DNA of 6,833 nucleotides from an uncultured Bacteroidales bacterium (GTDB lineage: Bacteria > Bacteroidota > Bacteroidia > Bacteroidales > Bacteroidaceae): positions 1 to 6,833 of the forward strand of contig CALZMA010000054.1 in NCBI GenBank assembly GCA_945788445.1, given 5' to 3'. A program made the translations under genes and the position numbers. The notes under the pieces were generated by a model. That model had not been told where the DNA came from. It saw nothing but the letters and a program-made list of their open reading frames with translations, and made no database searches. Positions 1 to 6,833 of the stretch are shown here, one piece after another; position 1 is the first letter of the stretch; each line of letters opens with the position of its first letter.

Positions 1-13
1 CGGATTTCCCCTT

Positions 14-193
14 TTACGTCTTCTGTGTTCAACGTGAGGCCCCCAGGGCTGGCCTTTGGTTCATAGCTGTTACGTGCTAACATCAAGCGTTCAACGAGGA
101 GGCCCGAAGGGCTGACCTTTAGCTCATAGCAGTTACGTGCAAGTGGCAAGCGTTCAACGAGGAGGCCCGAAGGGCTGACCTTTAGATCATAGC
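14..193. repeat. Left arm of an inverted array of 63-bp repeats
   Basis: Two good units lie at 60-122 and 123-185. They are preceded by a degenerate, shortened copy from about 14 to 59 and followed by the first 8 bases of another copy at 186-193. By eye each good unit matches the reverse complement of the right-arm unit at 59 of 63 positions. Unit 123-185 differs at its first base and at three adjacent bases in the middle; unit 60-122 differs at four scattered bases. The core is GTTCAACGAGGAGGCCCGA followed by AGGGCTGACCTTTAG, and contains a small GCCC-GAA-GGGC hairpin. The outermost copy decays toward the window edge (TTACGT at 14-19 still recognisable), so the array may continue beyond position 1. 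No gene is seen here. Confidence 0.88.
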
Positions 194-212
194 CCAGGCT
201 GTAAGGCCTGGG
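193..212. repeat. Small hairpin flanking the array centre, left side
   Basis: CCCAGGC (193-199) and GCCTGGG (206-212) form a perfect 7-bp stem with a 6-base loop. The sequence just outside (CATAGC at 188-193) is complementary to GCTATG at 331-336 on the other side of the centre. This hairpin can therefore alternatively pair with its partner at 313-331 as part of a much longer cruciform. Confidence 0.7.
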
Positions 213-227
213 TAACGGGCGACTACA

Positions 228-295
228 CGATGAGCCCTGTAAGGGCGGCAGCTCTATGCGGGCGAATAAGGGTGCCGCCCTTACAGGGCTCATCG
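228..295. repeat. Central 23-bp perfect stem-loop of the inverted array
   Basis: Bases 228-250 and 273-295 are exact reverse complements (23 bp) around a 22-base loop at 251-272. With a 2-base bulge the pairing continues outward (CTACA at 223-227 with TGTAG at 298-302). The stem contains the motif AGCCCTGTAAGGGCGGCA, itself imperfectly palindromic. It sits in the middle of the inverted array, as expected for a BIME/REP-like composite or a palindromic mobile remnant. A role as a bidirectional terminator or mRNA 3'-end stabiliser for the leftward beta-galactosidase transcript is possible, but neither side has a T-tract. Confidence 0.85.
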
Positions 296-312
296 GATGT
301 AGCCTAACCGAA

Positions 313-331
313 CCCAGGGCTTCACCCTGGG
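313..331. repeat. Small hairpin flanking the array centre, right side
   Basis: CCCAGGG (313-319) and CCCTGGG (325-331) form a perfect 7-bp stem with a 5-base loop CTTCA. It is the mirror partner of the hairpin at 193-212 across the central stem-loop, so the centre of the array is roughly symmetrical: hairpin, large stem-loop, hairpin. Confidence 0.7.
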
Positions 332-338
332 CTATGTG

Positions 339-518
339 CTAAAGGTCAGCCCTTCGGGCCTCCTCGTTGAACGCTTGATGCTTGCACGTAACTGCTATGA
401 TCTAAAGGTCAGCCCTTCGGGCCTCCTCGTTGAACGCTTGATGCTTGCACGTAACTGCTATGATCTAAAGGTCAGCCCTTCGGGCCTCCTCGTTGAACGC
501 TTGATGCTTGCACGTAAC
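339..518. repeat. Right arm: three tandem 63-bp repeats
   Basis: Units start at 339, 402 and 465, each with CTAAAGGTCAGCCCTTCGGG. The first two (339-401 and 402-464) are identical over 63 bp. The third matches for 54 bp (465-518), then breaks into unrelated sequence. There is no spacer between units, so this is not a CRISPR array. The units are the reverse complement of the left-arm units at 60-185. Since 63 is a multiple of 3, the arm happens to read as a 21-residue protein repeat, which I take as spurious. The remaining bases up to the beta-galactosidase stop at 579 (519-578) show only a weak 5-bp hairpin (527-531 with 541-545) and no T-tract. Confidence 0.93.
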
Positions 519-578
519 AGATCGACACAAGACAATAACGCTTGTCGGCTGCCTTTCATGCGATAGGTGACATCAAAA

Positions 579-5296
<4,718 letters not shown>

Positions 5297-5327
5297 GGTG
5301 TTGGGTTACTGGGTCTTTGATTTCTTG

Positions 5328-5358
5328 CAAAATTAGGAAGAACTTACAAGATGACAAA
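5328..5358 (-). promoter_or_regulatory. Bacteroidetes-type promoter for the regulator (and probably beta-galactosidase)
   Basis: Reading leftward on the minus strand, TTTG (complement of 5355-5358) is followed by exactly 19 bases and then TAATTTTG (complement of 5328-5335). This matches the known Bacteroidetes primary-sigma consensus, -33 TTTG and -7 TAnnTTTG, at the known spacing. Transcription would start near 5320, giving a leader of roughly 25 nt before the ATG at 5296. It is the only consensus promoter I found for the regulator/beta-galactosidase pair. Confidence 0.85.
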
Positions 5359-5377
5359 AGTTTTTTAAAAAAGTTTT
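5356..5377. promoter_or_regulatory. AT-rich element overlapping the -33 box
   Basis: AAAAGTTTT occurs twice (5356-5364 and 5369-5377), and between the copies the 12-mer TTTTTTAAAAAA (5361-5372) is self-complementary. It abuts and overlaps the -33 box of the regulator promoter, so it could act as an UP-like or intrinsically bent element or as a protein-binding site. There is no direct evidence for any of these. Confidence 0.4.
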
Positions 5378-5435
5378 ACGCGGCGGCACGGTAGCCCCGC
5401 AGCCCTCGCCTTGTCCCGCTCCGCCGCGGGTCGTT

Positions 5436-5519
5436 CAGTCCCGCCTTTCGGTTTTCCGGTCGCAGGCTTCGGATTTCCAGTCCCGCCGATTGAAAATTCA
5501 GTCCCGCCTTCCGGCATTT
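5436..5519. repeat. 21-bp tandem minisatellite, four units
   Basis: Units start at 5436, 5457, 5478 and 5499, each 21 bases long. Units 1, 3 and 4 begin with CAGTCCCGCC; unit 2 is degenerate (CGGTCGCAGG) but keeps CTTCGGATTTC, matching TTTCGGTTTTC of unit 1 and TTCCGGCATTT of unit 4. The period equals two helical turns, so the repeated motif would be on one DNA face. It is also seven codons, giving in-frame heptads on both strands (for example SVPPFGF/PVPPIEN/SVPPSGI forward), which explains the length of the frames here. Confidence 0.75.
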
Positions 5520-5623
5520 CCCCCGCGGGCTTGGACGGACGGTGGGCTTTGCGGAGAAAAAATCCTCCCTTCAAAAAATATTTTTCTCACCCCTTCCGGA
5601 CTTTTACGCGCGGGTGGGCCACT

Positions 5624-5690
5624 GCCTTTCTTTGGCGGAAGACAAAGAAAGGCTTTTCTTTTTTCTCTCTTCTTTTTTCTCTTCTTCTTA
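5624..5690 (+). terminator. Rho-independent terminator-like hairpin with long pyrimidine tract (plus strand)
   Basis: GCCTTTCTTTG (5624-5634) and CAAAGAAAGGC (5643-5653) form a perfect 11-bp stem with an 8-base loop GCGGAAGA. The stem is followed immediately by TTTTCTTTTTT and an unbroken pyrimidine run that ends at 5689 (37 bases from 5653). The T-rich tail is on the plus strand only, so it would stop rightward transcripts. No plus-strand gene lies upstream in this window, so what it terminates is unknown. Confidence 0.65.
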
Positions 5691-5691
5691 T

Positions 5692-5816
5692 TTGTGCTAA
5701 AAGGTGTGCTAATTGGTGTGCCAAAATGAATGTTAATGACTTTCGCAACGCGCTGAAGCCCAGCAGAAAACAGGGGTGTTTTGGTGTGCTAATTTGTGTG
5801 CTAATTTGTGTGCTAA
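5692..5816 (+). repeat. Two triplets of a 12-bp iteron-like repeat (GTGTGCTAATTT)
   Basis: The 9-base core GTGTGCTAA or a one-base variant begins at 5692 (TTGTGCTAA), 5704 and 5716 (GTGTGCCAA), and again exactly at 5784, 5796 and 5808. Spacing within each triplet is exactly 12 bp. The triplets are separated by 59 bp (5725-5783) of unrelated sequence. All copies point the same way. The arrangement resembles protein-binding iterons. The sequence between the triplets includes ATGAATGTTAATGAC, which opens a 42-codon frame running through the second triplet that I do not regard as a gene. Confidence 0.75.
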
Positions 5817-5937
5817 AACGGCGTTTCCGGAAGATTGTAAAAGTGAGTTAAAGCGGAAAAATAGAACAATCCCGTTCATTCGGCAAATCCAGGGAAAACT
5901 TGCTTCTCATGCGTTCCCCGAGCCCCCGGAGTCGGTA

Positions 5938-5973
5938 CAGAAACGAAGGAAGGGAGGCCGGAGCCCCCCTTCC
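5938..5973 (-). terminator. Probable terminator of the transglutaminase-family gene
   Basis: Eight bases past the stop codon in the direction of transcription, CCCTTCC/GGAAGGG (5967-5973 with 5948-5954) pairs. After one A-C mismatch the stem continues as GCC/GGC (5963-5965 with 5956-5958) closed by a 4-base loop. On the minus strand the stem is followed by TTCGTTTCTG (complement of 5938-5947), a moderate U-tract. The strong stem, close position and orientation support a factor-independent terminator; the interrupted tail lowers certainty. Confidence 0.62.
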
Positions 5974-5981
5974 GCGGTGCA

Positions 5982-6833
5982 TTATTTCAGTCGGCCGAGT
6001 AGCGATGCGAGGCGTGTGCCCAAGCCCACGGCGTAGCCTTGCGTGGCACTCACCACGCGGTTGAACGTGTCGGCCACGATGAGCACGGGAAGGTCGCCCG
6101 GCGTGGCCAGACGGCTCTCCGTGAGGTCGCGCCGCACGCTGCCCGTGGCATCGATGCCGAACACGACGGTGCGCGGCAAACCCGCAAATTCCTGCTGCCG
6201 CTTTTCAAACGCGGCGAGGTCGGCACGGCTCTCGAAGAGCAGCACGATGGGCCGGCCCCACGCCTCGAGGGCCGTGCGTTGCTGCGCGAGGTCCTGCAGC
6301 AGGTGGTTCGAGGGTTCGTGGTTCGCCTTCAGCAGTCCGAGGGCAAAGTAGCCGCGGCCCGTGGTGGCGAGGATGGATTCCTCGCGCGCCTTCTCGGCGT
6401 TGAGGTAGCGGTTCTCGCTGTTGAACGAACCGATGACCTCCACCGTTCCCGCCTCCTGCGGCAGCACGAGCGGCACGGTGCACTTCTGTCCCGCCGCGGC
6501 GGCAAACACCCTCACCTGCACGAGGGCCGAACCGTCGGCCAGGCGCGTGCCCGAGGTGAGCAGGTAGTCGCCCGCCTCCACCTCGCAGCGCTTGCGGAAG
6601 GTCGAGGCGAGCGTGGCGTCCTCGGGATAGTTCTGGAGCACGGGCCGTCCCGCTGCGAGGCGGCTCAGCGTGAAGTGCTGGTAGTAGTTGGGGTTTTCGA
6701 GGAACTTGCGGGGCTCGTAGGTCAGCGAGAGCGAGGCCATGGCGGGCTTGGCGGCCTGTGCAGCCCCGGTGCCGGACGCGAGCGAGGCGCGCAGCCAGGT
6801 GGCATTGCGCTCCGTGGGCACCTCTTCGTCCTC
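5982..6833 (-). CDS. Transglutaminase-like superfamily protein, C-terminal part (truncated by window edge)
   Basis: The frame stays open to position 6833 (the last visible codons read EDEEV before PTERNATWL), so the 5' end is outside the window and 283 residues plus a stop are seen. From the visible N-terminus, residues about 45-135 form a beta-rich segment (NYYQHFTLSRLAAGRPVL, then NYPEDATLASTF and GDYLLTSGTRLADGSALVQV). Residues about 135-283 look like a thioredoxin-like fold (SILATTGRGYFALGLLKANH, PIVLLFES, LPVLIVADTFNRVVSATQGY). I recognise this arrangement from Bacteroides/Prevotella proteins annotated as transglutaminase-domain proteins. The catalytic papain-like domain with its Cys-His-Asp triad would lie upstream and is not visible. 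At the position of the thioredoxin CxxC I see EPSN, so this module is unlikely to be redox-active. Substrate and cellular location are unknown. Confidence 0.75.
   Translation of the reverse strand, partial: EDEEVPTERNATWLRASLASGTGAAQAAKPAMASLSLTYEPRKFLENPNYYQHFTLSRLAAGRPVLQNYPEDATLASTFRKRCEVEAGDYLLTSGTRLADGSALVQVRVFAAAAGQKCTVPLVLPQEAGTVEVIGSFNSENRYLNAEKAREESILATTGRGYFALGLLKANHEPSNHLLQDLAQQRTALEAWGRPIVLLFESRADLAAFEKRQQEFAGLPRTVVFGIDATGSVRRDLTESRLATPGDLPVLIVADTFNRVVSATQGYAVGLGTRLASLLGRLK

Larger units (their letters stand above)
5378..5981. other. 604-bp gap without a credible gene
   Basis: This stretch lies between the regulator promoter and the stop of the transglutaminase-family gene. Its left part (to about 5550) is G+C-rich with a 21-bp minisatellite. 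Its middle and right parts are distinctly more A+T-rich than the genes, with homopolymer and pyrimidine tracts. An AT-rich palindrome AAAAATATTTTT lies at 5574-5585, and GAGAAAAA (5554-5561) is inverted as TTTTTCTC (5581-5588). The terminator-like hairpin and iteron-like repeats are listed separately. Open frames of 69 residues (minus, 5365-5574) and 146 residues (plus, 5411-5851) exist but consist largely of these repeats and resemble no protein family I know, so I do not call them. Confidence 0.7.

Noticed and set aside
339..518. CRISPR array
   Set aside because: Repeats are directly adjacent with no unique spacers, unit length is 63 bp, and there are no cas genes.
527..545. Terminator for the beta-galactosidase gene
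   Set aside because: Only a 5-bp ACAAG/CTTGT stem with a 9-base loop and no T-tract on the minus strand; too weak to call.
336..566. A 76-codon frame made of a 21-residue repeat
   Set aside because: It is created by 63-bp tandem DNA repeats that form one arm of a non-coding inverted array; GTG start within a hairpin flank and no initiation signals.
5365..5574. A 69-codon minus-strand frame upstream of the regulator
   Set aside because: Low-complexity basic peptide driven by the 21-bp repeat; the frame ends in the AT-rich promoter element and no consensus promoter precedes it (nearest match is one base off in spacing).
5411..5851. A 146-codon plus-strand frame in the gap
   Set aside because: It consists of the minisatellite, an AT-rich palindrome, the terminator hairpin with its pyrimidine tract, and the iteron repeats; the translation is low-complexity and has no family resemblance.

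Overview
The window looks like chromosomal DNA of a G+C-rich member of the Bacteroidota, most likely order Bacteroidales (Prevotellaceae-, Rikenellaceae- or Bacteroidaceae-like). The evidence is an exact Bacteroidetes-type promoter (-33 TTTG, 19-nt spacer, -7 TAATTTTG) before a TetR gene, start codons preceded by AT-rich sequence rather than Shine-Dalgarno motifs, a secreted LacZ-type GH2 enzyme, and a transglutaminase-family C-terminus of a type known from Bacteroides and Prevotella. The genus cannot be fixed from the sequence alone.

Layout, left to right. Positions 1-518 are a non-coding inverted array. Degenerate and good copies of a 63-bp unit point one way on the left, three near-perfect tandem copies point the other way on the right (339-518), and between them lie three hairpins, the largest with a 23-bp perfect stem. 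Positions 579-4586 (minus) encode a 1,335-residue secreted beta-galactosidase of family GH2 with a roughly 300-residue beta-trefoil/ricin-like N-terminal extension. Positions 4667-5296 (minus) encode a TetR/AcrR-family regulator 80 bp upstream of the enzyme gene and on the same strand. The only convincing promoter is upstream of the regulator, so the two are probably one operon. Positions 5378-5981 hold no credible gene but are rich in structure: a 21-bp minisatellite, an AT-rich palindrome, a plus-strand terminator-like hairpin with a 37-nt pyrimidine tract and no plus-strand gene to serve, and two triplets of a 12-bp iteron-like repeat. Positions 5982-6833 (minus) are the C-terminal 283 residues of a transglutaminase-family protein cut by the window edge, followed by its own probable terminator.

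Functionally, a secreted enzyme probably cleaves beta-galactosides outside the cytoplasm, under control of a TetR-type sensor whose ligand is unknown. The transglutaminase-family gene is a separate transcription unit upstream. All three genes run leftward. No complete new defence or mobile system is visible. The least explained material is the inverted 63-bp array and the repeat-dense gap between the transglutaminase-family gene and the regulator.
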